Shown: in pieces, positions 1-7,727 of the stretch
Numbering within the stretch: the first letter of the stretch is position 1
Layout: the number at the start of each line of letters is the position of its first letter
Assembly (NCBI GenBank): GCA_958407555.1
Contig: CATYJC010000016.1
Span: forward strand, 1 to 22,105
DNA length: 22,105 bases
Source of the DNA: an uncultured Collinsella sp.
Lineage (GTDB): Bacteria; Actinomycetota; Coriobacteriia; Coriobacteriales; Coriobacteriaceae
Direction of reading: 5' to 3'
Notes under the pieces: model-generated
The model's database searches: none
What the model saw: only the letters and a program-made list of their open reading frames with translations
What the model was told of the DNA's origin: nothing
Made by a program: the position numbers and the translations under genes

Positions 1-37
1 TTTGTTTGTTGCTCTGCTCTCGCTCGCAACAGGGAGT

Positions 38-67
38 ATATTAACCCGAAACTTTAGACTTGTGCAA
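38..67 (-). promoter_or_regulatory. Possible promoter for a gene left of the window
   Basis: Reading the minus strand after coaBC, TTGCAC (62-67) is followed after 18 nt by TAATAT (38-43); an overlapping TATACT (35-40) is an alternative -10. Just downstream is a 6-bp inverted repeat, TGTTGC at 7-12 and GCAACA at 26-31, which would form a hairpin at the start of the transcript. Both boxes match the consensus only partly. No terminator with a T-run is visible between coaBC and this point, so read-through from coaBC is equally possible. Confidence 0.3.
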
Positions 68-75
68 GAACTTTT

Positions 76-1290
76 TTACAATTTTTGAAGCAAGTCCAAA
101 ATTGTATCTGCGAGCTGGGGTTTTGTTAGTACGGGAAGTTCTTGCGTACCCGTTGTGCTCACAATCCAGACCTTGTTGGTGTCGGTCCCAAAGCCCGAAT
201 CGGTGCGTGAGACATCGTTGGCGATTATTACATCGCACCCCTTGCGGGCCAATTTGCGCTCTGCGTACTCGACAACGTTATCGGTCTCGGCCGCAAATCC
301 GATCACGCATCGCTCGCCCTTCTGGCGCGAGAGCTCGGCCAAAATATCGACCGTCTCGACCAGTTCGATGTGATCCAATCGTTCGTTGGCCTTTTTGAGC
401 TTATGGTCGGCAGGGGCTGCGGGGGTGTAGTCGGCGACAGCGGCCGCGCAAATGGCCGCATCGGCCCTCTGAAAGGCGCTCAGAGCCGCCTGCAGCATCT
501 CTGCTGCGGTCTGCACGCGCACGCACTCCACGCCGCGGGGGACATCGATCGATGTCGGTCCTAGCACAAGCGTGACCGCAGCACCGCGGCGAGCGGCCTC
601 CCCCGCCAGGGCGATGCCCATCTTGCCCGACGACCGGTTGCCGATGAAGCGCACAGGGTCGATCGGCTCGTGCGTGGGGCCGGCGGTAATCACGATGCGC
701 TTGCCCGCAAGGTCCTGGGGCGCGGGGTCGAGCACCTCGCAGACGGCTTCGACAATGTCCTCGGGCTCGCTCATGCGTCCCGTGTCCACGTCGCCGCAGG
801 CAAGGTAGCCACTGCCAGGTCCCACCACATGGACGCCACGGTCGCGCAACGTGGCCATGTTGGCCTGCGTTGCCGGCGCCTTCCACATGCCGTTGTTCAT
901 GGCGGGTGCGACCACGATGGGTCGCGGCGTGGCAAGCAGCGTGGTGGAGATGAGGTCATCGGCGATGCCGTTGACCATCTTGGCGATGATATTGGCCGTC
1001 GCGGGCGCCACGACCACCAAGTCGGGCTCCTGCGCCAGCGAAATGTGGTGGATGGGGTCGGAAGGGTCGTCGAATAGGCCAACGGCAACGGGTTCGTGGG
1101 TGAGTGCACGGAAGGTGAGCGGGCCCACAAACTCGGTGGCATGCTCGCTCATAACGACCTTGACGCGCGCGCCGCGCTTTTGCAGCAGGCGCACGATATT
1201 GCACGACTTATAGGCGGCGATCCCGCCGGTAATGCCCAGCAGGATCGTTTTTCCCTCAAGTTGCATTGATTTGTTGGGTGCCGCCGTCAT
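76..1290 (-). CDS. coaBC: CoaBC: phosphopantothenoylcysteine decarboxylase / phosphopantothenate-cysteine ligase
   Basis: This bifunctional cytosolic enzyme carries out two steps of coenzyme A synthesis: it ligates cysteine to 4'-phosphopantothenate (CoaB) and decarboxylates the product to 4'-phosphopantetheine (CoaC). The 404-residue length is normal for the fusion. The N-terminal flavoprotein half (about 12-185) shows GITGGIAAYK, a His in IHHISLA (residue 82), the PAMN motif (129-132) and the substrate-clamp Cys in YLACG (165). The C-terminal half starts at about 197 with KRIVITAGPTHEPIDPVR and carries NRSSGKMG and AAVADY with a following KLKK. The ATG lies 2 nt after the zinc-ribbon gene stop and is preceded by AAGGAAG; Met9 is an alternative start. 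It is the last gene of the long minus-strand run. Confidence 0.97.
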   Translation of the reverse strand: MTAAPNKSMQLEGKTILLGITGGIAAYKSCNIVRLLQKRGARVKVVMSEHATEFVGPLTFRALTHEPVAVGLFDDPSDPIHHISLAQEPDLVVVAPATANIIAKMVNGIADDLISTTLLATPRPIVVAPAMNNGMWKAPATQANMATLRDRGVHVVGPGSGYLACGDVDTGRMSEPEDIVEAVCEVLDPAPQDLAGKRIVITAGPTHEPIDPVRFIGNRSSGKMGIALAGEAARRGAAVTLVLGPTSIDVPRGVECVRVQTAAEMLQAALSAFQRADAAICAAAVADYTPAAPADHKLKKANERLDHIELVETVDILAELSRQKGERCVIGFAAETDNVVEYAERKLARKGCDVIIANDVSRTDSGFGTDTNKVWIVSTTGTQELPVLTKPQLADTILDLLQKL

Positions 1291-1292
1291 CG

Positions 1293-2012
1293 TTAGGCTT
1301 CCTTGCTGGGGAGCACGAGCAGGCGGTGGCAGTACGGGCAGTGCGTAATCTCACTACCGTCGTGGTTGAGGTCGCTCATGGACGACGCCTGCAGCGCCGT
1401 GTGGCAGACCGTGGGGATGTTGCCCTTGATGGTCTCGACGGCCAGTCCGCGGAATTGCTTGAGCAGACGCTCGTAATCGGTGAGCACGTCAGTCGGCAGC
1501 GTGGCGGCAAGTGCGGTGCGTTCCTTGGTGGCTGCGTCAATCTGAGCCTGCAGGTCGGCGGCCTTGGCACGGGCGGCCTTGGTATCGGCCTTCACACCCT
1601 CCTCGAACTTGGCGATGATGGCCTGCGCGCGAGCCTCGCGGTCGAGCGCCTCCTTGTGGGCGACGACGACGTCCTTGCGAGTGTGCTCGATCTTGTCCAG
1701 ACGCTTTGCCAGGGTGGCAAGCTCGTTCTCCAGGTCCTGCACCTCGCGGTAATCAGAACCGTCAACGTGACGCTTCTTGGCAGCCTCGATGGCGTTGTTG
1801 GTCTGGATCTCGGTAGTATTGAGGTCGTCGAGCTCAATATCCAGATCCTTGCGCTGGGCGTAGAGCTTGGTCATCTCGGCCTTGAGCTTAACGTAGGTCT
1901 TGCGCTTGGAAGCGAGCTCCTTGAGCTCCGGCATATTGGCAAGTTCGCTCTTGTTGCGGGCGAGCTCCAAATCGATCTGTTGCAGCTTGAGTAGCGTAGC
2001 GCCGGCGCTCAT
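1293..2012 (-). CDS. Zinc-ribbon coiled-coil protein (DUF164 / zf-RING_7 family)
   Basis: A 239-residue protein, mostly charged heptad-rich helix (about residues 5-165, rich in Lys, Glu, Ala, Leu), consistent with a long coiled-coil hairpin. A small C-terminal zinc-ribbon-like knuckle follows (VCHTAL, then HCPYC near the end). Family members are cytosolic and of undefined role, often proposed to bind nucleic acid. The usual family pattern has two CxxC pairs. Here the first pair seems to keep only one Cys (PTVC), while the second (CPYC) is intact. The start at 2012 is preferred over an upstream in-frame Met because AAGGAGA sits 8 nt before it and because it overlaps the Nif3-like gene stop as ATGA, implying translational coupling. 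Its own stop lies 2 nt before coaBC. Confidence 0.88.
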   Translation of the reverse strand: MSAGATLLKLQQIDLELARNKSELANMPELKELASKRKTYVKLKAEMTKLYAQRKDLDIELDDLNTTEIQTNNAIEAAKKRHVDGSDYREVQDLENELATLAKRLDKIEHTRKDVVVAHKEALDREARAQAIIAKFEEGVKADTKAARAKAADLQAQIDAATKERTALAATLPTDVLTDYERLLKQFRGLAVETIKGNIPTVCHTALQASSMSDLNHDGSEITHCPYCHRLLVLPSKEA

Positions 2013-2818
2013 AAGTTCTCTCCTTTTGTCACAGTCCACCATTGGCAAGGGTTCAGTATTTTAATCGCATGACGGGGGTCGACCCCGGCGTCAACTGCAG
2101 AGTTCATCAATATATCAACGAACGGCTCCTCGGAGCGGTCATGGCCGAGCAAGATCACCGGCAGTCCGCGCAGGGCAAGGTCTTGCGCCACGTGGTAGCC
2201 CGCCTCTCCGGTCACAATAGCATCTGCACCCGCGGCGATGGCAAGCTCACCAAAATCGCCGAGGGATCCGCCCAGAATGGCGACAGTGCGACACGGGCAA
2301 TCGGCCTCGCCCCATACGCGCGGGTCGCTGCCATAGGCCATGGCGGCACGGTTGGCGAGATCACGCAGATTGCAGGGATCGTGGAGAGTTGCGAGTGCAC
2401 CCAGACCGGTGAGCTCAGGATCGTCCACATGCTCCAGCGAGCTCATGGGCTCAGCGCCCAGCAACTCACTCAGGCGAACGCGTGCCTCGTGCGAGCGGTC
2501 CAGGTTGGTGTGAAGCGAGATGATGCTCACGCCGCAACGGGCTGCCTCATACAGTGCAGCGCTGCACTGGGGGCGAGACGCATCCGCCGGACAAAACGTC
2601 TCGGGCGCCTTGATATAGATGGGATGATGCGTCAGCAGCACGTTGGCGCCGGCCTCGAGAGCGCGGTGCACGTTGGCCTCGGTCGGGTCGAGTGCACAGG
2701 CAACACCGGTGATCTCTGCAGTGGGATCTCCCACGGATAGCCCAACATGATCCCAGCACTCGGCGTCTGCCTTGGGGTAGCGCGCCAGCAGCGCATGTTC
2801 AAGCTCGGAGACGATCAT
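2009..2818 (-). CDS. Nif3-like dinuclear metal center protein
   Basis: This 269-residue protein belongs to the Nif3/YbgI (DUF34) family, which forms toroidal hexamers with a two-metal site and is annotated with uncertain GTP cyclohydrolase-like or metal-chaperone roles. Family motifs seen in order are WDHVGLSVGD near the N-terminus, LLTHHP, SLHTNLD, VTGEAGYH and a final GHDRSEE. The His, Asp and Glu residues in these are the expected metal ligands. The start overlaps the cysteine desulfurase stop by ATGA and has only a weak Shine-Dalgarno sequence, so translation is probably coupled. It overlaps the zinc-ribbon gene in the same way; Nif3 and DUF164 genes are neighbours in many bacteria. Confidence 0.93.
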   Translation of the reverse strand: MIVSELEHALLARYPKADAECWDHVGLSVGDPTAEITGVACALDPTEANVHRALEAGANVLLTHHPIYIKAPETFCPADASRPQCSAALYEAARCGVSIISLHTNLDRSHEARVRLSELLGAEPMSSLEHVDDPELTGLGALATLHDPCNLRDLANRAAMAYGSDPRVWGEADCPCRTVAILGGSLGDFGELAIAAGADAIVTGEAGYHVAQDLALRGLPVILLGHDRSEEPFVDILMNSAVDAGVDPRHAIKILNPCQWWTVTKGENL

Positions 2819-3993
2819 GCGGCGCCTACGATCGAGAGGAGCGTCTGGGCAAAATCGTCCAGATCGCCCGGATTCACGCGGTCATCGAAGGAGATGCGCA
2901 GCGACCCCAATGCCTGCTCGCGACCGATGCCCATCGCGCTCAAAACGTGGCTGGGGTCCATGCTGCCGCTCGAGCATGCCGAGCCTGCCGACACCTCAAA
3001 GCCGGCGGCGTCGAGCTTGATGATGAGCTCCTCGGAGTCCATGCCGTCAATGTAGATCGATACCATGCCGGGCAAACGGTCGGCCTGCGTGTAGTCACCC
3101 ATGGTGGCGTGAATGCGCGGATGGGCCGTAAGCGTGGCGTAGAGCTTGTCGGAAAGGGCTTGTAGCTTCTCGCGCTCCTCGGCCACATGGGGCGCCAGCA
3201 CGCGGGCGGCAGCGGCAAAGGCCAGCTGTGTGCGCAGGTCCTGCGTGCCGGCGCGACGTCCGGCTTCCTGTCCTCCGCCAAAGATGCGGGGGCGCAGCGG
3301 TGTGCGGGTCTTAACGTAGAGCGCGCCGGATGCCACAGGACCGCCAATCTTGTGTGCGGCAACGGACATAGCGTCGACGCCCAGCTCGGTGACATCGAGC
3401 GGAATATGCAGATAGCCCTGGATGGCATCGGTGTGGAACAGGGCGCCTGCGGTGTGCGCAGCCGCGGCAAGCTCGCGGATGGGCTGCACCACGCCGGTCT
3501 CGTTGTTGGCGGCCATGATGCTCACGAGCGCGACGTCGTCGCCGAGCAGCTCGATGAGCGCGGTAGGCTCAATATAACCCGCACGGCAGGGCTGCACCAG
3601 ATCGACGGTAAAGCCGGCGGCGCGCAGCAGCGGCAGGTTGTCCAGAATCGAATCGTGCTCGATGGCAGATACGATCACGCGGTTGCGCTTGCGGTCGTGC
3701 TGACGGGCGCCTTCGGCAAGGCCGAGGAGCGCCAGCTGGTTGGCCTCGGTGCCGCCGTTGGTCAGGACGATCTCGGACGGGCGGACGCGAGCGCCAAAGC
3801 TGCGGGCGATCTCGCGACGGGCAACTTCCAGGCGTGCGGCGGCCTTGCGGCCAAGCGAGTGCAGTGAGTTGGGGTTGACGCCCGCAAGCTCGCTGTCGTC
3901 GTACTCTCGCTGCGCAAGGAGCGCCTCGGCGCGCATGGGCGTCGAGGCGGCATAGTCAAGATTCACGGGTATGCGGTTTTGACCTGCGGTCAT
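2815..3993 (-). CDS. Cysteine desulfurase, NifS/IscS-like
   Basis: A PLP-dependent class V aminotransferase-fold enzyme that converts cysteine to alanine and leaves a persulfide for Fe-S clusters, tRNA thiolation or other sulfur uses. At 392 residues it has normal length. It shows N-terminal NLDYAASTP, TNGGTEANQLAL for cofactor phosphate binding, IEHDS (His113), AANNETG, the PLP lysine in AAHKIGGP (Lys215) and the persulfide Cys in SAGSACSSGS (Cys340), a group I arrangement. The start has AGGAGG 11 nt upstream, overlapping the end of rpe. No iscU, sufU or thiI gene lies nearby, so the sulfur acceptor is unknown. IspH and the DUF512 radical SAM protein in the same run are Fe-S enzymes that could use its product; that link is inference. 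Confidence 0.95.
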   Translation of the reverse strand: MTAGQNRIPVNLDYAASTPMRAEALLAQREYDDSELAGVNPNSLHSLGRKAAARLEVARREIARSFGARVRPSEIVLTNGGTEANQLALLGLAEGARQHDRKRNRVIVSAIEHDSILDNLPLLRAAGFTVDLVQPCRAGYIEPTALIELLGDDVALVSIMAANNETGVVQPIRELAAAAHTAGALFHTDAIQGYLHIPLDVTELGVDAMSVAAHKIGGPVASGALYVKTRTPLRPRIFGGGQEAGRRAGTQDLRTQLAFAAAARVLAPHVAEEREKLQALSDKLYATLTAHPRIHATMGDYTQADRLPGMVSIYIDGMDSEELIIKLDAAGFEVSAGSACSSGSMDPSHVLSAMGIGREQALGSLRISFDDRVNPGDLDDFAQTLLSIVGAA

Positions 3994-3999
3994 AAGGGT

Positions 4000-4671
4000 T
4001 TATGCCTCCTGTGCGGCCTCATTGCCCAGCTTCTGCAGCAGCGCAACCTCGGCGGCGGGATCTTCGGACTTAAATACGGCGGAGCCGGCTACGAGCACGT
4101 TGGCGCCAGCCTTGACGACCTCGGCAATGTTCTTGGAAGAAATGCCGCCATCGACTTCGATCAGGGGCGACACGCCGTGGCGCTCACACATGGCCGTAAG
4201 CTCGTGCAGTTTGGCGATGGTACCGGGGATAAAGCTCTGGCCGCCAAAGCCGGGGTTCACGCTCATCAGCAGCACCATATCGACGACATCGATGATGCTC
4301 TCGAGTACGCACACGGGGGTGGCGGGGTTGAGCACCACACCGGCCTTGACGCCGCGCTGCTGTAGATGGGTGAGCGTGCGGTGCAGGTGCGTGGAAGCCT
4401 CATAGTGAACGGTGATCATGTCGGCACCGGCGTCGGCGTACCAATCGACCGTCTCGTCGGGGTTCGACACCATCAGGTGCGCGTCGACCGGTACATTTGT
4501 GGTGCGCTTGACGGCCTTAAGGATGTCAACGCCAAAGGTCAGGTTGCCGGTAAAGTGACCGTCCATGACGTCGAAGTGCACGTAGTCGGCACCAGCGATT
4601 TTGTCGAGGTCGCCCTTGAGGTTGGCCATATCGGCCGAAAGAATCGAAGGAGCGATTTTAATGGAACCCAT
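4000..4671 (-). CDS. rpe: Ribulose-phosphate 3-epimerase
   Basis: This cytosolic enzyme interconverts ribulose 5-phosphate and xylulose 5-phosphate in the non-oxidative pentose phosphate pathway. The 223-residue length and TIM-barrel motifs are typical: IAPSILSADMANL at the start, VHFDVMDGHF with the first catalytic Asp and metal His, DAHLMV, MSVNPGFGGQ, and IEVDGGI with the second catalytic Asp. The stretch FTGNLTFG differs slightly from the usual FVPN. A Shine-Dalgarno AAAGG precedes the start. It sits 18 nt after gpsA and 6 nt before the cysteine desulfurase gene. In many bacteria rpe is next to rsgA; that is not so here. Confidence 0.97.
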   Translation of the reverse strand: MGSIKIAPSILSADMANLKGDLDKIAGADYVHFDVMDGHFTGNLTFGVDILKAVKRTTNVPVDAHLMVSNPDETVDWYADAGADMITVHYEASTHLHRTLTHLQQRGVKAGVVLNPATPVCVLESIIDVVDMVLLMSVNPGFGGQSFIPGTIAKLHELTAMCERHGVSPLIEVDGGISSKNIAEVVKAGANVLVAGSAVFKSEDPAAEVALLQKLGNEAAQEA

Positions 4672-4689
4672 GGTAGAAGCCTTTCTGCG

Positions 4690-5697
4690 CTAGTCGGTGA
4701 GTCCGTAGAACTCTTGGGAGGGGACGCGGTCGGTAAGGATCTCGAGCGCCCTATCCAAAGTAACACCGTTGTAGAGCGTTTGCTCCACGGCAAAGGTGAG
4801 CGGAATGTCTACACCCAGTGAACGGGCGAGCTCGCTGACGCTGCGGGCCGCAACGGCGCCCTCGACCACCATATGCGTGCGGGCCTGGTATTCGTCGAGC
4901 GACACGCCGTGGGCAAACTCGTAGCCAAAGGTGCGGTTGCGCGAATGCTCCGAGGTACAGGTGGCGATGAGGTCGCCCATGCCGGCAAGTCCCATGCAGG
5001 TTATGGCCTGCCCGCCGCGGGCGTGTACCAGGCGGCTGATCTCGGCCAGGCCACGCGTCATGATAAGGGCGAGCGTGTTGTCGCCCGCGCCGGTGCCTGC
5101 GGAGATGCCGCACACGATGGCGATGACGTTTTTCATGGCGCCGCAAACCTCGACGCCGGTCATGTCCTGCGACAGGTAGATGCGGAAGGCCGTGGATAGG
5201 AGCAGGTCCTTAAAGGTCTCCCCTACCTGCGGGTCTTTGCTGGCGATGACGGCGGCAGAAAGTCCGCCGCGGCAGATCTCCTCGGCATGGTTGGGGCCCG
5301 AGAGTGCCGCCACGCGCGCATCGTTGCCGATCTCGCTGGCGATGACCTCGCTCATGAGCAGGCCGGATTCGGGCTCAATGCCCTTGGTGAGGCAGAGCAC
5401 CGGGGTGTCGGTGGTGATACGGGGTGCCGCCTGATGGCATACGCTGCGCAGGTGTGTGGAGGGCACGGCAAAGATAATGACGTCGGCGCCGTCGAGAGCC
5501 TGCGCCAGGTCCGTGGTAGCGACGACGTTGCCGGGCAGCTCGTAGTCCACCAGATACCGGGGATTGCGGTGCTCGCCATTGATGCCGGCGGCCGTTTGCT
5601 CGCTATGGGCCCACATGGTCACGCGCTCGGCTCGCGCGGCGGCAAGGCCGGCGACGGCGGTTCCCCAGGAGCCGGAGCCAATCAGCGCAACATTCAT
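4690..5697 (-). CDS. gpsA: Glycerol-3-phosphate dehydrogenase [NAD(P)+]
   Basis: GpsA reduces dihydroxyacetone phosphate to sn-glycerol 3-phosphate, the backbone precursor of phospholipids. At 335 residues it has normal length. It shows the N-terminal Rossmann motif GSGSWGTAVAG, TKGIE, LSGPNHAEE, the catalytic lysine segment CGAMKNVIAI, AGMGDLIATC and SRNRTFG with the substrate phosphate Arg. AGGAGAGAGTC stands directly before the ATG, fixing the start. It is 9 nt downstream of plsY, and these two with plsC in the same run give the full path from triose phosphate to phosphatidic acid. Confidence 0.98.
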   Translation of the reverse strand: MNVALIGSGSWGTAVAGLAAARAERVTMWAHSEQTAAGINGEHRNPRYLVDYELPGNVVATTDLAQALDGADVIIFAVPSTHLRSVCHQAAPRITTDTPVLCLTKGIEPESGLLMSEVIASEIGNDARVAALSGPNHAEEICRGGLSAAVIASKDPQVGETFKDLLLSTAFRIYLSQDMTGVEVCGAMKNVIAIVCGISAGTGAGDNTLALIMTRGLAEISRLVHARGGQAITCMGLAGMGDLIATCTSEHSRNRTFGYEFAHGVSLDEYQARTHMVVEGAVAARSVSELARSLGVDIPLTFAVEQTLYNGVTLDRALEILTDRVPSQEFYGLTD

Positions 5698-5706
5698 GAC
5701 TCTCTC

Positions 5707-6390
5707 CTACTTATCGTCGGGCTCGGTGACGCGCTTGGTAAACGAGAGCTTGGACTCCTTACCCGTCATGAGCTTTTTGATGTTCGCGCGATGGGCCCAC
5801 ACCACGGTGATGCCGATCATCGCCATGCAAAACTTAAGTCCCAGGCTACTGTATGGAAAGACCGCACAAGCGGCGATGGGAAGGCCAATTGCGGCGGCAA
5901 GCGAGCCCACCGACACAAACTTGGTGATGGCGACGGACACGATAAACATGCCTAGCAGCGAAAGTCCGATGGGCCAGTACCAGGCAAGAATCACGCCCAG
6001 GCCCACGGCGATACCCTTGCCTCCGTGGAAGTTGAGGTAGGGCGAAAAGATGTGTCCCCACACGGCAGCCAGGCAAATGACGCCGAGCATCCAATCGCCG
6101 GGGGCTCCGGGCGCCATGATGCTCACGGGGAAGCCGTAGCCCACGCCCGCGATAAGCGGACGGGCGATAAGAACGCAGATAGCGCCCTTAAGGCAGTCGA
6201 GCAGCAGCGTGAGCGCGGCCACCTTGGGGCCGGCTACGCGCAAGGCGTTGGTGGTGCCGATATTGCCGGAACCCGCCTTGCGAATGTCGGTGTGGTTAAA
6301 CACGCGGCCCAGGATCAGACCAAACGGAATCGCTCCGATAAGGAACGAGACCACGGCGCAGATGGCGGTCAGCAGAATCGGATTATGCAT
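5707..6390 (-). CDS. plsY: Glycerol-3-phosphate acyltransferase PlsY
   Basis: PlsY is an integral membrane enzyme that moves an acyl group from acyl-phosphate to glycerol 3-phosphate, giving lysophosphatidic acid. The 227-residue sequence is mostly hydrophobic (about seven membrane segments) and carries the three family motifs: SGNIGTTNALR near residue 41, the HGGKG loop, and HRANIKKLMTGKE near the C-terminus. The Met at 6390 is chosen over an upstream in-frame start because GAAGGAG lies about 10 nt before it and the protein then begins with its first membrane helix. Its start overlaps the end of der by 8 nt. Acyl-phosphate would come from PlsX, not present in this window. Confidence 0.97.
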   Translation of the reverse strand: MHNPILLTAICAVVSFLIGAIPFGLILGRVFNHTDIRKAGSGNIGTTNALRVAGPKVAALTLLLDCLKGAICVLIARPLIAGVGYGFPVSIMAPGAPGDWMLGVICLAAVWGHIFSPYLNFHGGKGIAVGLGVILAWYWPIGLSLLGMFIVSVAITKFVSVGSLAAAIGLPIAACAVFPYSSLGLKFCMAMIGITVVWAHRANIKKLMTGKESKLSFTKRVTEPDDK

Positions 6391-7717
6391 CCTTTTGCTC
6401 CTTCTTCCTAAAGAAGAGTCGAATGGGCGTGCCGGAAAAATCGAAGGTCGAGCGCATGCGGTTCTCAACGTAGCGCTGGTAGGTGTCGTTGACCAGGTCG
6501 CTGTGGTTGACGAAGAACGTGAACGTCGGCGGGTTGACGCCCGTCTGGGTCACGTAGTGCATGCGCAGGCGGCGTTTGCCGTCCACCACGGTATGACCGA
6601 ACTCGCGCAGGTCGGTGAGGAACGTGTTGAGGCGCGAGGTGCTGATCTTTTGCGAGCGCGTCTTCTCGGCTGCGTCGACCATCGCCCAGATCTTCTCGAC
6701 GCTGCGACCGGTCAGGGCCGAGATGCGCAGGTACTGAGCCCAGGGAGCCATAACACCCAGACGGCGGTCGACGGTCTCCATGCAGGCCTCACGCTTGCGG
6801 TCGTCGTCGAGCAGGTCCCACTTGTTGAGCAGCACAACGATGGCGCAGCCGCGCTCGATGGCCAAGCCCATGACCTTCTGATCCTGCTCGGTGACGCCCA
6901 CGGAGGCGTCGACGACGAGCAGCGCCACGTCGGCGCGGTCGATGGCGCGCAGGCCGCGGACCATGGAGTAGTACTCGATGTTCTCGTACACGGTGCTCTT
7001 CTTGCGAATGCCCGCGGTGTCGACCATGCGGTAGTGCTTGCCGTCGCGCTCGACGACGGTGTCGATGGCATCGCGCGTGGTGCCGGCGATGTTGGACACG
7101 ATGGAACGGTCGGCGCCCAGGATACGGTTGAACAGCGAAGACTTACCGGCATTGGGGCGGCCGATGATGGCCACGTTGAGCGCATCGGGGAACTCGTCGG
7201 CGATCTCGTCCTCCTCTTCGGGCAACAGGGCCACGATGTCGTCGAGCAGGTCGCCCGTGCCGTGGCCATGCAGGGCCGAGAGCGGCGTGGGCTCGCCGAT
7301 GCCGAGCGAATAGAACTCCCAGATGTTGTCATTCTCGCGATCGGGGTTGTCGAGCTTGTTCACCAGCAGAAAGACCGGCTTGTCGCAGCGCTTGAGCATG
7401 CGGGCGACCGACTCGTCCTCCTCGGTGACGCCGGTGCGACCGTCGACCACAAACAGGATGACGGCGGCTTCCTCGGCGGCGGCAAGGGCCTGGTCGCGGA
7501 TGGACGTGGCAAAGACGTCGTCGCTCTTAAGCGGCTCAATACCGCCCGTGTCGACGATGGTGAACTCGCGGCCGTTCCAGTCGGCCGTGTGATACGAGCG
7601 GTCGCGCGTGACGCCGCGGGACTCGTGGACGATGGCGTCCGAGGTCTGGGCCAGGCGGTTGACGAGCGTGGACTTGCCCACGTTGGGGCGTCCGACGACG
7701 GCGACGATAGGTTTCAT
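6383..7717 (-). CDS. der: Ribosome-assembly GTPase Der (EngA)
   Basis: Der is a double-GTPase needed for maturation of the 50S ribosomal subunit. The 444-residue protein has a first G domain starting GRPNVGKST (residues 9-17) with DTGG and NKLD, an acidic linker (about 160-175, PEEEDEIAD), a second G domain with GRPNAGKSS, DTAGI and NKWD, and a C-terminal KH-like domain ending in a basic tail. The start at 7717 is preferred over an ORF extension 57 codons longer because AAAGGAGAGCAG stands right before this ATG and the protein begins directly at the first G domain. It is separated from the DUF512 gene by 10 nt. cmk and der are conserved neighbours in many Gram-positives; here three genes lie between them. 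Confidence 0.98.
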   Translation of the reverse strand: MKPIVAVVGRPNVGKSTLVNRLAQTSDAIVHESRGVTRDRSYHTADWNGREFTIVDTGGIEPLKSDDVFATSIRDQALAAAEEAAVILFVVDGRTGVTEEDESVARMLKRCDKPVFLLVNKLDNPDRENDNIWEFYSLGIGEPTPLSALHGHGTGDLLDDIVALLPEEEDEIADEFPDALNVAIIGRPNAGKSSLFNRILGADRSIVSNIAGTTRDAIDTVVERDGKHYRMVDTAGIRKKSTVYENIEYYSMVRGLRAIDRADVALLVVDASVGVTEQDQKVMGLAIERGCAIVVLLNKWDLLDDDRKREACMETVDRRLGVMAPWAQYLRISALTGRSVEKIWAMVDAAEKTRSQKISTSRLNTFLTDLREFGHTVVDGKRRLRMHYVTQTGVNPPTFTFFVNHSDLVNDTYQRYVENRMRSTFDFSGTPIRLFFRKKEQKDA

Positions 7718-7727
7718 CTGCTCTCCT

